From contig DASRFD010000149.1 in assembly GCA_035651715.1 (NCBI GenBank), positions 1 to 44,250 of the forward strand: 44,250 nucleotides of DNA, given 5' to 3'. This stretch comes from Nevskia sp035651715 (GTDB lineage: Bacteria; Pseudomonadota; Gammaproteobacteria; Nevskiales; Nevskiaceae). The notes under the pieces are model-generated. The model was given only the letters and a program-made list of their open reading frames with translations. It was not told the origin of the DNA and ran no database searches. Both the position numbers and the translations under genes were made by a program. Below, one piece after another: positions 8,680 to 16,276 of the stretch. The stretch's first letter is position 1. Each line of letters opens with the position of its first letter.

Positions 8680-9264
8680 CTACCGCGGTAGAAATTCATC
8701 GGTTTCGGGCTCAGGCCGAGTGGACTGCAGTTCGTGAAGCCAACGCGCGTCTTCCTCAATCCGTTGTTGCGCCGCAGCCTCTTCGCTTTGATCCAAGAAT
8801 GACGTTTTGCCCAACCGCGCCTGAACTTTGGGCATCGAGATCAAGCCGGCTGCGAGGCCGGCTCGGATCCAGCGCCGATCACGCGGTTCCCCGCGCGCGT
8901 ATTTTGAAATCGCGGCGTCGTCGGGATCGATAAACCAAGCGCAGCTACCGTTTCGTTCGATCGGCAACAGCCGGCCTTCCCAGCCTTCGGGAAGGGTGGG
9001 CAGCTTCGGGCTTACTACATCGAGGTAAAAGCCCTCCTTTTCGTGAAAGGCACTGCCTTCGCCGAGTTCCTTGGCGAGTTCGCCCGTTCGGCCGGGATCG
9101 TCCTTCAAGTAAGAATCCAGGTCCATCGACATCGCCATGTCGGCAGGAATCTCCGAGTGCTCGGCCAATCCGAGTACCGAATTGCTGCCGATGACGACAA
9201 TGTCCCGATGGTGCGTGAGAGCCCGGGCACGTTCAACCAGTTTGAAGACCTGGTCAAGAGTCAT
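8680..9264 (-). CDS. DUF6036-like nucleotidyltransferase, probable toxin
   Basis: A 194-residue protein starts at ATG 9264, overlapping the antitoxin stop by ATGA. It has the minimal nucleotidyltransferase pattern: IVVIGSNSVLGL with G26-S27, MDLD with D48 and D50, and LDVV with D82 as the likely third metal ligand. This matches proteins annotated as DUF6036 nucleotidyltransferases, often paired with a small antitoxin and thought to modify a nucleic acid or protein by nucleotide transfer. The C-terminal third is charged and helical (residues about 120-194). Pairing with the preceding Phd-like gene makes a type II toxin-antitoxin module likely. The biochemical target cannot be read from the sequence. 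Confidence 0.7.
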   Translation of the reverse strand: MTLDQVFKLVERARALTHHRDIVVIGSNSVLGLAEHSEIPADMAMSMDLDSYLKDDPGRTGELAKELGEGSAFHEKEGFYLDVVSPKLPTLPEGWEGRLLPIERNGSCAWFIDPDDAAISKYARGEPRDRRWIRAGLAAGLISMPKVQARLGKTSFLDQSEEAAAQQRIEEDARWLHELQSTRPEPETDEFLPR

Positions 9265-9701
9265 AGACTCACCGGCCACGGTGAGTTTTGCCGCAGCGCC
9301 TTGCCCCAGCCATCCAGATCCCCGCACATCGTTTCTGCCAGGGAGCCGACGGGCAGCGACAACAACTCCCGCCAGCGGCCAATGAAGTGATGACTACAAA
9401 GCGACTCGCGCTCCCAGCGATCAACCACTTGGGAAGCATCGCGCACTAGTTTGCTTGCTTGCTCCGGCTCCTTGAGCAAGCGGATGGCGACCCGCTGATG
9501 GCGGATCAAACGATCGGATTCGACCTTCTCCTGTTGCATGCGGGCGAGCCGGCGTTCCGACTGGTCGTTGGACACAAAGACCGGCGGCACCATCATCGCC
9601 ACGATCTTCCCGTGCCGCTGGATGGCCACTGGCTGATTTTCAGCTTGGCCGAGTGCCTCGCTGAATTTCTGCTTTGCCTGGGTCGCGGATATCGTTTGCA
9701 T
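9261..9701 (-). CDS. Phd/YefM-type antitoxin with long C-terminal extension
   Basis: I chose ATG at 9701, with AAAGG upstream; an open extension to 9794 looks untranslated. Residues 1-55 match the Phd/YefM DNA-binding fold: MQTISATQAKQKFSEAL, then PVAIQRHGK and VAMMVPP. Family members are usually 70-90 residues; this one is 146, with an arginine-rich, coiled-coil-like middle (about 60-95) and an extra C-terminal part that ends in the toxin overlap. The N-terminus should bind the operon's own promoter while the C-terminal part neutralises the nucleotidyltransferase. The promoter region upstream (9702-9790) is AT-rich with recurring GACATTT and GACAAA words, plausible operator half-sites. Confidence 0.75.
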   Translation of the reverse strand: MQTISATQAKQKFSEALGQAENQPVAIQRHGKIVAMMVPPVFVSNDQSERRLARMQQEKVESDRLIRHQRVAIRLLKEPEQASKLVRDASQVVDRWERESLCSHHFIGRWRELLSLPVGSLAETMCGDLDGWGKALRQNSPWPVSL

Positions 9702-10145
9702 GGCTACTCGACCTTTGTTTTCGCCTATTTTAGTGCAAAATGGACATTTAGACAAAATGACAAATTGAGTTCGACATTTGTGTTGAATTAACAATTAAAA
9801 CAATAGGTTGATCCGATCTGGTCATCGCCGGATCGTCCAATAGAATTTTTTCGTATTGAACTAAGGCTCGGATGGTTGGCGCCAAGTCTCGCTACTCTAG
9901 GGTGTGCCGCTTCGGCGCGACTCAGCGCTGTTGAGGTGCTGAGCCCGCGGACGGGGGCGGGGGCGATGTCACAACGTTCGGTGCGTTTGCTGTTGGCGCG
10001 AAGCTTAAAACGGGTCGGCAAGCACCATCGCACGCAATACAGCATGCAGCCGCACTGGCTCGGATTGGGTGACCGATTTCGTCGGATTGCGCATGTGGTG
10101 CAGTTGCATCGCGGCAAAAGCGATGCTTCCACTTCTCGCATCAGT
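9702..10145. other. Intergenic region between toxin-antitoxin module and protease gene
   Basis: About 440 bases. The first 150 are AT-rich and should hold the leftward promoter of the toxin-antitoxin pair. The rest is GC-rich with open frames on both strands, one starting at 9876, but I see no domain and no convincing start site. It may be remnant sequence from an earlier insertion. No terminator is obvious after the protease gene, which ends at 10146. Confidence 0.4.
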
Positions 10146-11915
10146 TCATATACGCCTCACACCGCCCACGAACTTCGCGTTGCCATAGATACGAAGCCGC
10201 CGGCTCACAGCAGCACACACCAGAACAACAAGCCCCCACCCAAAAGCACCTCCGCCACCGCCCGCTCCACCTCCACCGGTCCCGCCGCTGCTCGATCCGC
10301 CCTGCGACACCGTGACGTTGGCACTCCGACTCGTGGAGCCTCCGCCGTTGGTACAGGTCAGCGTATACGTCACGGTGCCAGTGCTACCCGGTGTCTGCGG
10401 GGAGGCGCCGCTCATCGCCTTCGTCCCGGACCAGGCCCCACTGGCCACGCACGAGTCCGCCCCGGTCGACGACCACGTCAACGTCGTGCTGCCGCCCAGG
10501 ACGATGCTTTGCGGCGAAGCCGAAATCGTCACCGCAGGCGATGATGCCGCCGGACCTTCCTTGCCGTCATTGACCAGCACCCCGGTGTGCGTCGGATCCA
10601 GGTACTGCGCCATGGTAGCCATCGGCTGTGAGCTGCTGCGGTCGACGGTCGAATCGTAGGTGACCTTCAGGGCCGTATAGGAGGTCGCCCGGTTCTGGCT
10701 CGTCGGCGGCGTCGGCGGCGAGGTCGGACACGCGTCGCTGCCGCTCGTCACCGATCCCACCAGGCGATTACCCGGGTCAAACAGGCCGGACCCGGAGGCG
10801 CCGTGTTCCGTGCTGCCCTTCTGGGGATTCACGCCCCAGAACGCCGTCTCCGACTGGAACTGCTGCCCGCTGGTGTTCGTGCCATTGAACGTCGCAGTCT
10901 GGTACACCGCCTGCCCGTACCATTCGACAAACTGCTTGGCGTTACCGTTGCCGTGGTGGATGCCATACCCGCCGGAAAATGCTCCTCCAGTGGCGTCCCA
11001 CCCGGCGTAATACACGCCAGTAGGTGGATTGCTGCCCAGCTTCACCAGCCAAGCGTCCATCTGCTCCACCAGAGTAGTGGCGCCGGCCGTGGTCGAGGTC
11101 GCCGAGTTGTAGATGGTGCCCAGGGTCTGGCCGCAGGGCGTGGTCGCGTTCCAGTAGAAGGTGAGCCGGGAGGCATCCGGGTTCTCGAGGCCATTGCCGG
11201 TCGGGTCCTCGCAGTGACGCGCGGTCAGCACGTAATTCGCATAGTCGCCGGCCACGTCGTTGAGCAGCGTGCCGGTGCACTGGCTCTGGTTCGCGATCAC
11301 CACCGCCATCGTCGCACGCCCCGGCCCGTCGTTGGCAGCGGTCTTGTCGCATTCGTAGTTCTCCACGCAGCCGGCAGACGCCGCTGCCCGGCCCTGCTCC
11401 ACCAAGGCGCGGTAATAGGGATGGCTCGGCGCCCCGCCCAGCCCGCGATATCCCGCCTGGAACTGGTCGATCCGTAGATCCGCCACGGACCGCTCACGGG
11501 CAGGGAGCCTCAGCCTTAGCTCCAGGCTGTTGCCCGGCGCAATATGGCTCCACAGCTCGCCGGCAGCCAGCTGCTTGGCCGTGTATACATAGACCTGATC
11601 CGCCGCCAGGACCGTCAGCACCGCATCCGGCGGAAGCCGGATCTCCCTGGCATGGAAGGAGATCGAAACGGCCTCCGGGATGCGGATCCGGAAGCTCCAG
11701 GTGGCCACGCCGCCCTGCTCCACCCACTCCCCGGATGCAGCCGTCGTGACCTGGCGTGGGACCGGCACCGCAAATGCACCCGGATTGTGAGCGGCCTGGG
11801 CGATGAGCGGCTTCAAATCCACATCGACGGTCTCCACCGCCAAACCGGCCAGTGCCAGGGGGCTGATCGAGAGGGCGATCAGGGCAACCAGCCTGGTACA
11901 GAATCGGATGTGCAT
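10146..11915 (-). CDS. Secreted trypsin-like serine protease with Ig-like domain and GlyGly-CTERM-like tail
   Basis: A 589-residue protein starts at ATG 11915 with GGAG six bases upstream. Residues 1-23 form a Sec signal peptide (LVALIALSISPLALA). An N-terminal beta-rich region (about 25-155) precedes a peptidase domain resembling lysyl endopeptidase: TARHC with H234, DAWLVKL with D287, GASGSGLF with S374. Residues about 461-538 form an Ig-like module (TLTWSSTGADSC). The tail has a glycine run, a hydrophobic segment (WGLVVLVCAAV) and SRRLR, the layout of GlyGly-CTERM signals recognised by rhombosortases and used with type II secretion. An extra 14 or so residues after the basic cluster are unusual. 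It lies 9 bases after a small membrane protein gene, so the two are likely co-transcribed. Confidence 0.85.
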   Translation of the reverse strand: MHIRFCTRLVALIALSISPLALAGLAVETVDVDLKPLIAQAAHNPGAFAVPVPRQVTTAASGEWVEQGGVATWSFRIRIPEAVSISFHAREIRLPPDAVLTVLAADQVYVYTAKQLAAGELWSHIAPGNSLELRLRLPARERSVADLRIDQFQAGYRGLGGAPSHPYYRALVEQGRAAASAGCVENYECDKTAANDGPGRATMAVVIANQSQCTGTLLNDVAGDYANYVLTARHCEDPTGNGLENPDASRLTFYWNATTPCGQTLGTIYNSATSTTAGATTLVEQMDAWLVKLGSNPPTGVYYAGWDATGGAFSGGYGIHHGNGNAKQFVEWYGQAVYQTATFNGTNTSGQQFQSETAFWGVNPQKGSTEHGASGSGLFDPGNRLVGSVTSGSDACPTSPPTPPTSQNRATSYTALKVTYDSTVDRSSSQPMATMAQYLDPTHTGVLVNDGKEGPAASSPAVTISASPQSIVLGGSTTLTWSSTGADSCVASGAWSGTKAMSGASPQTPGSTGTVTYTLTCTNGGGSTSRSANVTVSQGGSSSGGTGGGGAGGGGGAFGWGLVVLVCAAVSRRLRIYGNAKFVGGVRRI

Positions 11916-11924
11916 GGGACTCCC

Positions 11925-12407
11925 CTAAGCCGGCATCGCCTGGTCGCGCCACCGGCGGAAGCGCCGCGGCGGACGGACCAGGCTGAAGTAGAAGGCGGCC
12001 GCCACCGCCGCGAAGCAGCCGATGCCGAGTAACCCATGGCCGAAACCGAAGGCGAAACAACCGACCAGGATCAAGACGATCGACAACGGCACCAGCAAGA
12101 CCAGCAGCAGCTTCTCGATGGGATTGCTGACGAAGCCGATGGGGGTGCGATCGTCGTAGGTCTGGCCCAGCTCGCGCACATACACTCGCGCCACGCCCAG
12201 GCCACCGCCGGACCATACGCCGAGGGCCCGTAGGTTGTGGCCTGGGCGGACCGGAATCGCGGAATCCAGGTACAGCACCGCTTCCGGGCCCTGGGTCGGA
12301 TTCAGCCAGACGTGGCTGGGCCGGGCGCTGTTGCCCGGCTCGACATGGCGCACCTCGCCCTCGACGATCTCGAACTTGTGGCCCCGGTAGTGCAACGAGC
12401 CGGACAT
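11925..12407 (-). CDS. Small membrane protein, unknown function
   Basis: I chose ATG at 12407 because GGAGG lies five bases before it; an in-frame ATG at 12443 is the alternative. The 160-residue product has a soluble N-terminal part (about 1-100) with beta-strand character and a YDDRTPIGF segment, then two hydrophobic helices close together (KLLLVLLVPLSIVLILVG and GIGCFAAVAAAFYF), ending in a basic cytoplasmic tail. I do not recognise the family. It precedes the secreted protease by 9 bases on the same strand and diverges from an HTH regulator gene, so it may help export or regulate the protease, but that is only context. Confidence 0.65.
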   Translation of the reverse strand: MSGSLHYRGHKFEIVEGEVRHVEPGNSARPSHVWLNPTQGPEAVLYLDSAIPVRPGHNLRALGVWSGGGLGVARVYVRELGQTYDDRTPIGFVSNPIEKLLLVLLVPLSIVLILVGCFAFGFGHGLLGIGCFAAVAAAFYFSLVRPPRRFRRWRDQAMPA

Positions 12408-12460
12408 CGGATCCTCCAAACGCCGCCCGCGGCGGCGATTCATAGCTCGCTCCGTTTGTA

Positions 12461-12530
12461 GCACATGTACCACGCGGTATGTGGCACATGTACCGTGGCT
12501 ATACGCGCACAGTGTGCGGAAGCTCACACT
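12461..12530. promoter_or_regulatory. Direct repeats and inverted repeat between divergent genes, probable operator
   Basis: GCACATGTACC occurs at 12461-12471 and again at 12484-12494, spaced 23 bases, about two helical turns. AGTGTG (12511-12516) and CACACT (12525-12530) form an inverted repeat directly before the HTH start codon. Both lie in the gap between the membrane-protein gene (leftward) and the XRE regulator (rightward), the usual place for autoregulation of both transcripts by the regulator. Confidence 0.5.
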
Positions 12531-12531
12531 T

Positions 12532-12798
12532 ATGCGCAGAGACCGTCAGGCCATCGCCAAAGCGTTCGGGAGCGCCTTGCGCGAACTCCGGGCCGAGAAG
12601 CAGCTGGCCCAGGAAGAGCTGGCCCTGGCCGCCGAGGTCGACCGCACCTTCGTGTCCAAAGCCGAGCGCGGGGTCAACCAGCCGGCGCTGACCACGGTGT
12701 TCCTGCTCAGCGAGGCCCTGAAGGTGCCGGCGGCCGAGCTGATCGCGCGCACCGAGCAGCATCTGCGCGGGCGCAGGATTTCCACGCTGCGCCGCTGA
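12532..12798 (+). CDS. XRE-family helix-turn-helix regulator
   Basis: An 88-residue protein is read from ATG at 12532; in-frame extensions to 12481 run through the putative operator and are unlikely. Residues about 10-66 form a Cro/CI-type HTH: ALRELRAEKQ, LAQEELA, then RTFVSKAERGVNQPALTT, the recognition-helix region, and an LSEAL helix. No ligand-binding domain follows. It probably represses its own promoter and the divergent membrane-protein and protease operon through the repeats just upstream. The ribosome site is weak. The start is better supported by the HTH length than by the Shine-Dalgarno sequence. Confidence 0.8.
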   Translation: MRRDRQAIAKAFGSALRELRAEKQLAQEELALAAEVDRTFVSKAERGVNQPALTTVFLLSEALKVPAAELIARTEQHLRGRRISTLRR

Positions 12799-12817
12799 GA
12801 TCTGTGCCCGGCCGGCG

Positions 12818-14155
12818 TCAGTGCAGCCATTGCCAGCCTTCCCGAAGGATCAGCAGAGAGGGGGTCCGCGAGCTTGGGCGCTCTTCTTCCCTCGGTTTGC
12901 GGCTAGCCGGGGGAAAGTGCTCGGGGCACAGTTCCAGCTTGCGCCTGGATCGAGGGCTGCGCTCCAGCACCTGGGCATAGGTCTCCTCCAGCAGGCGCTT
13001 GAGCAAGCGCGGCGGCTGCCCCGCCAGGCTGTCGAGGATCGACGCCGACAGCGGGGCAAACAGCTTCTTCAGCGCCGGGTTCTCCTGCCGCAGGCTGCGG
13101 TCGATCGAGCGGATCACGGCCGGCATCTGCGCGGCCGTGGGTTGTGGGATGTGGACGACGCGCAGCCGCGAAACGATCTCCGGCCGTACGCGGTCGAGGC
13201 GGTTGGCGGTGAGCAGGCAGGACACCGGGCTGGCGTCCAGCACCAGGTCCAGGCACTCGTCGCGGAAGATCTGGGCGCTGCGCCGCTCCAGCAGGCCGAG
13301 CAGTGCGGTGTCGGTGGGGAAGCTGCCGCTGCTGCGGACCTTGTCCAGCTCGTCCAGCATCAGCAGCGGCGCACTGCCTTCCGGGCAGCCGGCGATCAGC
13401 TTGGCGACGAGGCCGGGGGCGCCGTTGGTCCAGCTGCTGGAGTTGCCGGTCAGGAGGAAGTGTCCGGACAGGTCGGCCAGGGAGTGAAAGGCGAAGTGCA
13501 TGGGCAGCACCTCGCCGAGCCGACGCCCGAACTCCGTCTTGCCGACCCCCGGCGGGCCCAGCAGAAGCAGGGTCGGCAGACGCAGGGCGGCGCCGGTGCG
13601 GGTCCGCAGCAGCAGCTCGCGGGCGATGGCGTCGATGGCAGGCTGGAAGTGCGGGAAGTCCTGGCTCAATGCCCGGACCTGGCCGATGTGAGCGGAGGTC
13701 GCCTTGGGCAGGTAGCGGCAGGAATGGAAGCTCAACTGCTCCAGCAGGCGCTTCTGCTCGGACTGCTTGGCCGAAAAGGTGGCGGCACGGTTGGCGGCCT
13801 CGAGCGCATCGCAGGTCGTCCAGAGAACGCCGGAGCGAACAGGCTTCGGCCTTGGGGGTGGGCTCAAATCCAGCTTGAGTGGGGTAGGCGACGCAGGTGG
13901 CGGTGGCTCGGGCTTGCGGCTGTCGAGGAGCGCTTTGGCCGCCCGCTGCTCGAGGTCCACCACGGCACTGTCCAGGCCGAGCCCGGCTCCGGTGAAGCGC
14001 AAGATGCGGCTGGCATGGCGGTCAATCAAGTAGTCCAGCGCCCGCGCCGATAGGCCGTCCGCCAGATAGAAGCTGACCCCTGCGGACCAGCTCACGAGCC
14101 GGTTGCTGGGTTGCGCGTACCAGGTACAGAGGTCTTGGGCGACGGCGGGGGTCAT
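12818..14155 (-). CDS. AAA+ ATPase (Lon/ClpX-like core), last gene of the recombinase operon
   Basis: A 445-residue protein read from ATG at 14155; a TTG at 14206 would overlap the previous gene. The N-terminal 190 residues are unfamiliar, with a proline-rich linker near 82-108. The AAA+ core has Walker A LLGPPGVGKTEF (about 199-209), a pore-like segment, Walker B LLMLDELDK with D268 and E269, a sensor-1 asparagine in LLTANRLDRV (N318) and arginines in SRLRVVHI. A basic, disordered tail follows. No protease triad is present, so it is not Lon itself; such ATPases remodel proteins or act as regulators of recombination or replication. It ends an operon headed by a tyrosine recombinase, 13 bases after the preceding gene, which suggests a role in element mobility or maintenance. 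Confidence 0.8.
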   Translation of the reverse strand: MTPAVAQDLCTWYAQPSNRLVSWSAGVSFYLADGLSARALDYLIDRHASRILRFTGAGLGLDSAVVDLEQRAAKALLDSRKPEPPPPASPTPLKLDLSPPPRPKPVRSGVLWTTCDALEAANRAATFSAKQSEQKRLLEQLSFHSCRYLPKATSAHIGQVRALSQDFPHFQPAIDAIARELLLRTRTGAALRLPTLLLLGPPGVGKTEFGRRLGEVLPMHFAFHSLADLSGHFLLTGNSSSWTNGAPGLVAKLIAGCPEGSAPLLMLDELDKVRSSGSFPTDTALLGLLERRSAQIFRDECLDLVLDASPVSCLLTANRLDRVRPEIVSRLRVVHIPQPTAAQMPAVIRSIDRSLRQENPALKKLFAPLSASILDSLAGQPPRLLKRLLEETYAQVLERSPRSRRKLELCPEHFPPASRKPREEERPSSRTPSLLILREGWQWLH

Positions 14156-14168
14156 GGCGGCGATCCGT

Positions 14169-14507
14169 TCAGAGAGGCTGGGCCAGGCGCTGCAGGGCCC
14201 GACCAAAAGCCTCGAGCAGCTGGCACCATTCGGGATAGGTGGGGTCGCGGTATGCCAGCGGCGGGTGGCTGATCAGGAGCCACTGGCGCACGGCATGGCG
14301 GCCGTGGTTGGAGGGCAGCCGGGTGAGTCCGGTCAGCGAGGCGCCGGGGAGGACGGCAAAGCGGCGCAGCAGCTCGTCGGCCAGGCGCTCGGTCCGCTGC
14401 GGGTCGTGGTCGGGGTATGGGGGCAAAGGCTCGGGCGGGCACAGGGGCTCGCGGTAGAGACGTTGCAGCGGGCTGGGGTGGTTCGCGGGTGGGGTGTGGG
14501 TATTCAT
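14169..14507 (-). CDS. Small unknown protein of the recombinase operon (paralogue C)
   Basis: A 112-residue protein whose ATG at 14507 overlaps the previous stop by ATGA. The first 35 residues are proline-rich. The rest is helical and resembles two other small proteins of the same operon: RLADELLRRF, then a TRLP turn, HAVRQWLL, PLAYRDP and LLEAFGRALQRL. In the 106-residue protein the matching blocks are TLAAEVEARL, TGLP, QSVCQWL, ELAWRDF and VLRNRLVSL. I know no family for it. Repeated QW and RD positions suggest a shared fold with a conserved tryptophan in the core. Confidence 0.65.
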   Translation of the reverse strand: MNTHTPPANHPSPLQRLYREPLCPPEPLPPYPDHDPQRTERLADELLRRFAVLPGASLTGLTRLPSNHGRHAVRQWLLISHPPLAYRDPTYPEWCQLLEAFGRALQRLAQPL

Positions 14508-15043
14508 GGCTGGGGATGAGGGGGTCGTTTGGATTTGGTCAGATGAATCCGGCGGCGGATCCAGAGCTGGGTGTCGGTCATCGGGGGCTGGCGCAGCGGG
14601 TCGAAACGCAGCTGGGTCTGCTCCGCGTCAAGGCCCAGAAACCGCTTGCAGACGATGCCCAGGAAGAAGCGCGCTGCCACTTCGCACTGCACGACGTCGT
14701 CCTGGCCGAACAGGTCGCGCACAACGTAATCGGCGCCGGCGTCGGCCAGGTCGAGGATCAGGACGCGGCTGAGCAGGCGGGCGTGGGACAGGGCCTTGCG
14801 CTCCGCCCGGCCCCACAGGTGTCCGACTTGACGCAGGATGACGACGGCGGACAGCAGATTTGTCGAACCCTGGCTCGGTGCCATGCTGCAAGAAACCAGC
14901 AAAGCGTTGAGCGCAGCGCGGGCCGACCGGGCGTAGTGCACGCAGATCTCGCGCTCGCTATGCAGAGCTTCCTGGCGCAACCAGCAGCCTTCCTCGAAAT
15001 GCGCGAGGGCGGCTTCGGCCCAGTAGGCATAGTGTGCAGCCAT
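14504..15043 (-). CDS. Unknown 179-residue protein of the recombinase operon
   Basis: I read it from ATG at 15043, 26 bases after the preceding stop; upstream in-frame codons lie inside the previous gene. The protein is mostly alpha-helical with several cysteines and aromatic residues (AHYAYWAEAALAHFEEG, VHYARSARAALNALL) and an LDLADAGADYVVRDLFG segment near the middle. The C-terminus is basic (RRRIHLTKSKR), consistent with nucleic-acid contact. I do not recognise a family. Its stop overlaps the next start by four bases, so it belongs to the tightly coupled unit running from the excisionase-like gene to the AAA+ ATPase. Confidence 0.6.
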   Translation of the reverse strand: MAAHYAYWAEAALAHFEEGCWLRQEALHSEREICVHYARSARAALNALLVSCSMAPSQGSTNLLSAVVILRQVGHLWGRAERKALSHARLLSRVLILDLADAGADYVVRDLFGQDDVVQCEVAARFFLGIVCKRFLGLDAEQTQLRFDPLRQPPMTDTQLWIRRRIHLTKSKRPPHPQP

Positions 15044-15069
15044 GTCAGTAGTCCGAACGATTTCCGAGA

Positions 15070-15390
15070 TCAGCCCTGGGCTTGTGTCCTGGCCGGCAGT
15101 GACACGAGGCGGTTGCGCAGGACCTGTACGGCGCCGCGGAACTCCTTGCCCTGGAAGTCGCGCCAAGCCAACTCGTGCTGGTACTGCATCAGCCACTGGC
15201 AGACGGACTGCTCGTTGGTGCTGGCGGGCAGGCCTGTCAGGCGGCCCGCCAAATCGTCGCCATCATTGATAGAGAACACGCGCATCAAGTGACGGGCATG
15301 TTTGCGAAGGCGGGCTTCGACCTCCGCGGCCAAGGTATCGGAATCACGGACTGGAGTTGCGCCAGGCAGTGAGGCGGCGACGTTATTCAT
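15070..15390 (-). CDS. Small unknown protein of the recombinase operon (paralogue B)
   Basis: A 106-residue protein read from ATG at 15390, which overlaps the previous stop (ATGA) and follows GGAG by eight bases. Upstream in-frame codons lie inside the preceding genes. It is predicted to be all helical: TLAAEVEARLRKHARHL, then GRLTGLP, then QSVCQWLMQYQ, ELAWRDFQG and a final VLRNRLVSL helix. The order of blocks matches the 112-residue protein two genes downstream and, more weakly, the 102-residue protein upstream, so the operon seems to carry three diverged copies of one small domain. No known function. Confidence 0.65.
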   Translation of the reverse strand: MNNVAASLPGATPVRDSDTLAAEVEARLRKHARHLMRVFSINDGDDLAGRLTGLPASTNEQSVCQWLMQYQHELAWRDFQGKEFRGAVQVLRNRLVSLPARTQAQG

Positions 15391-15620
15391 GCCTTGATCT
15401 CCCACTTCATGCCATGAAAGGCGCTTCGAAGCAGAACCGCTGTAAGGAATAGTCCGATCAAGGATGAAAGCGAGATGGATTGCCATCCCTCGGGGAGAAA
15501 GCCGAAGTAGCGGCGACCAAGCCCACAGACGGTCCAGAGCAGCCAGACAGGAACAGCCAGCAGGCAGGTCCACAGCCAAGAAAGGATTTGCAGGCTGAGC
15601 AAAGCGGTAATGGCGCTCAC
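15387..15620 (-). CDS. 77-residue membrane protein of the recombinase operon
   Basis: The start is GTG at 15620, inside the stop of the KfrA-like gene (GTGA overlap); the frame gives exactly 77 residues and its stop overlaps the next ATG. Two hydrophobic segments are visible, near residues 5-33 (LLSLQILSWLW then LLAVPVWLLWTV) and 48-65 (SLSSLIGLFLTAVLL), joined by a loop with GRRYFGFLPEG. Such a small double-pass protein could anchor a complex, act like a holin or be a membrane toxin. I see nothing that decides between these. Its presence inside a recombinase operon is unusual and the perfect four-base overlaps on both sides argue that it is real. Confidence 0.7.
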   Translation of the reverse strand: MSAITALLSLQILSWLWTCLLAVPVWLLWTVCGLGRRYFGFLPEGWQSISLSSLIGLFLTAVLLRSAFHGMKWEIKA

Positions 15621-16276
15621 GCTTCGGCTCCGGGATTCGTTGCGACGTGGACTTCCGTACTTGAACGGCTCGCAGCCAGCGATTCGAACTGGCTCAACAT
15701 CCGCAGTCTCTCTTCGGCAACCGTCGCCGTGCGCAGGCCATCCTCGCGAGCCGCGGCGACGTCCGCTTCGAGGTCGTGAATGCGCCGGCGAAACTCGGCG
15801 ACCATTCGCTCCCGATTGGCCAAGTCCTGTTTGAGCGCGGCGATCGACGCGTACTGCTCGTCGATCAGGGCCCGCTGCGCAGACTGGCAGATGTCTATCC
15901 GCTCGCTTTCCTCGAGCTGCTTGGCTGCCAGTTGCTCGGAGGCCTGTTGCAACCATTGGGCGATCAGCGCGCGGATGCCGCTCTCGATTGATGGCGGGAA
16001 CACCAGTTGGCTGTGCGCCGCGCGCTGCGCCAGGCTGAGCTTTAGATTGCGGATCGCCGTCAGGGCGCGCTTACGTTGGCAGCCACCGGCCTCGGTGATC
16101 AACTCGTCCGCCCGCGGGGGACGACCTAGCCGATGGTTCAGCCTGGTTGCGAGCAAAACGAGCGCCTCGTCGGACACGACGGCGGGCCGCCCACCCTTGG
16201 GTTCGGAACCATTTGGAACCGGGAATTCGGAACCGTTCCGAACTCCACTCATATAATTGAGGTCAGGCTTGGGCAT
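15617..16276 (-). CDS. KfrA-like DNA-binding coiled-coil protein
   Basis: A 219-residue protein read from ATG at 16276, with AAGGTG six bases upstream, overlapping the previous gene by 14 bases. Residues about 35-95 resemble the KfrA N-terminal DNA-binding domain found on plasmids: GRPPRADELITEAGG, then RALTAIRNLKL. From about 95 to 205 the chain is a long helical, coiled-coil region rich in E, R, A and Q (LEESERIDICQSAQRAL, LEADVAAAREDG). KfrA proteins bind their own operator and help plasmid maintenance or partitioning. Finding one in a recombinase operon suggests an element with plasmid-like maintenance or replication features. Confidence 0.7.
   Translation of the reverse strand: MPKPDLNYMSGVRNGSEFPVPNGSEPKGGRPAVVSDEALVLLATRLNHRLGRPPRADELITEAGGCQRKRALTAIRNLKLSLAQRAAHSQLVFPPSIESGIRALIAQWLQQASEQLAAKQLEESERIDICQSAQRALIDEQYASIAALKQDLANRERMVAEFRRRIHDLEADVAAAREDGLRTATVAEERLRMLSQFESLAASRSSTEVHVATNPGAEA

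Noticed and set aside
9876..10544. 222-codon plus-strand ORF left of and into the protease gene
   Set aside because: Its second half is antisense to the protease C-terminus and the first half has no domain or ribosome site.
11494..12489. 331-codon minus-strand frame spanning the small membrane protein and protease start
   Set aside because: It crosses the stop and start of two well-supported genes and is G/P/R-rich.
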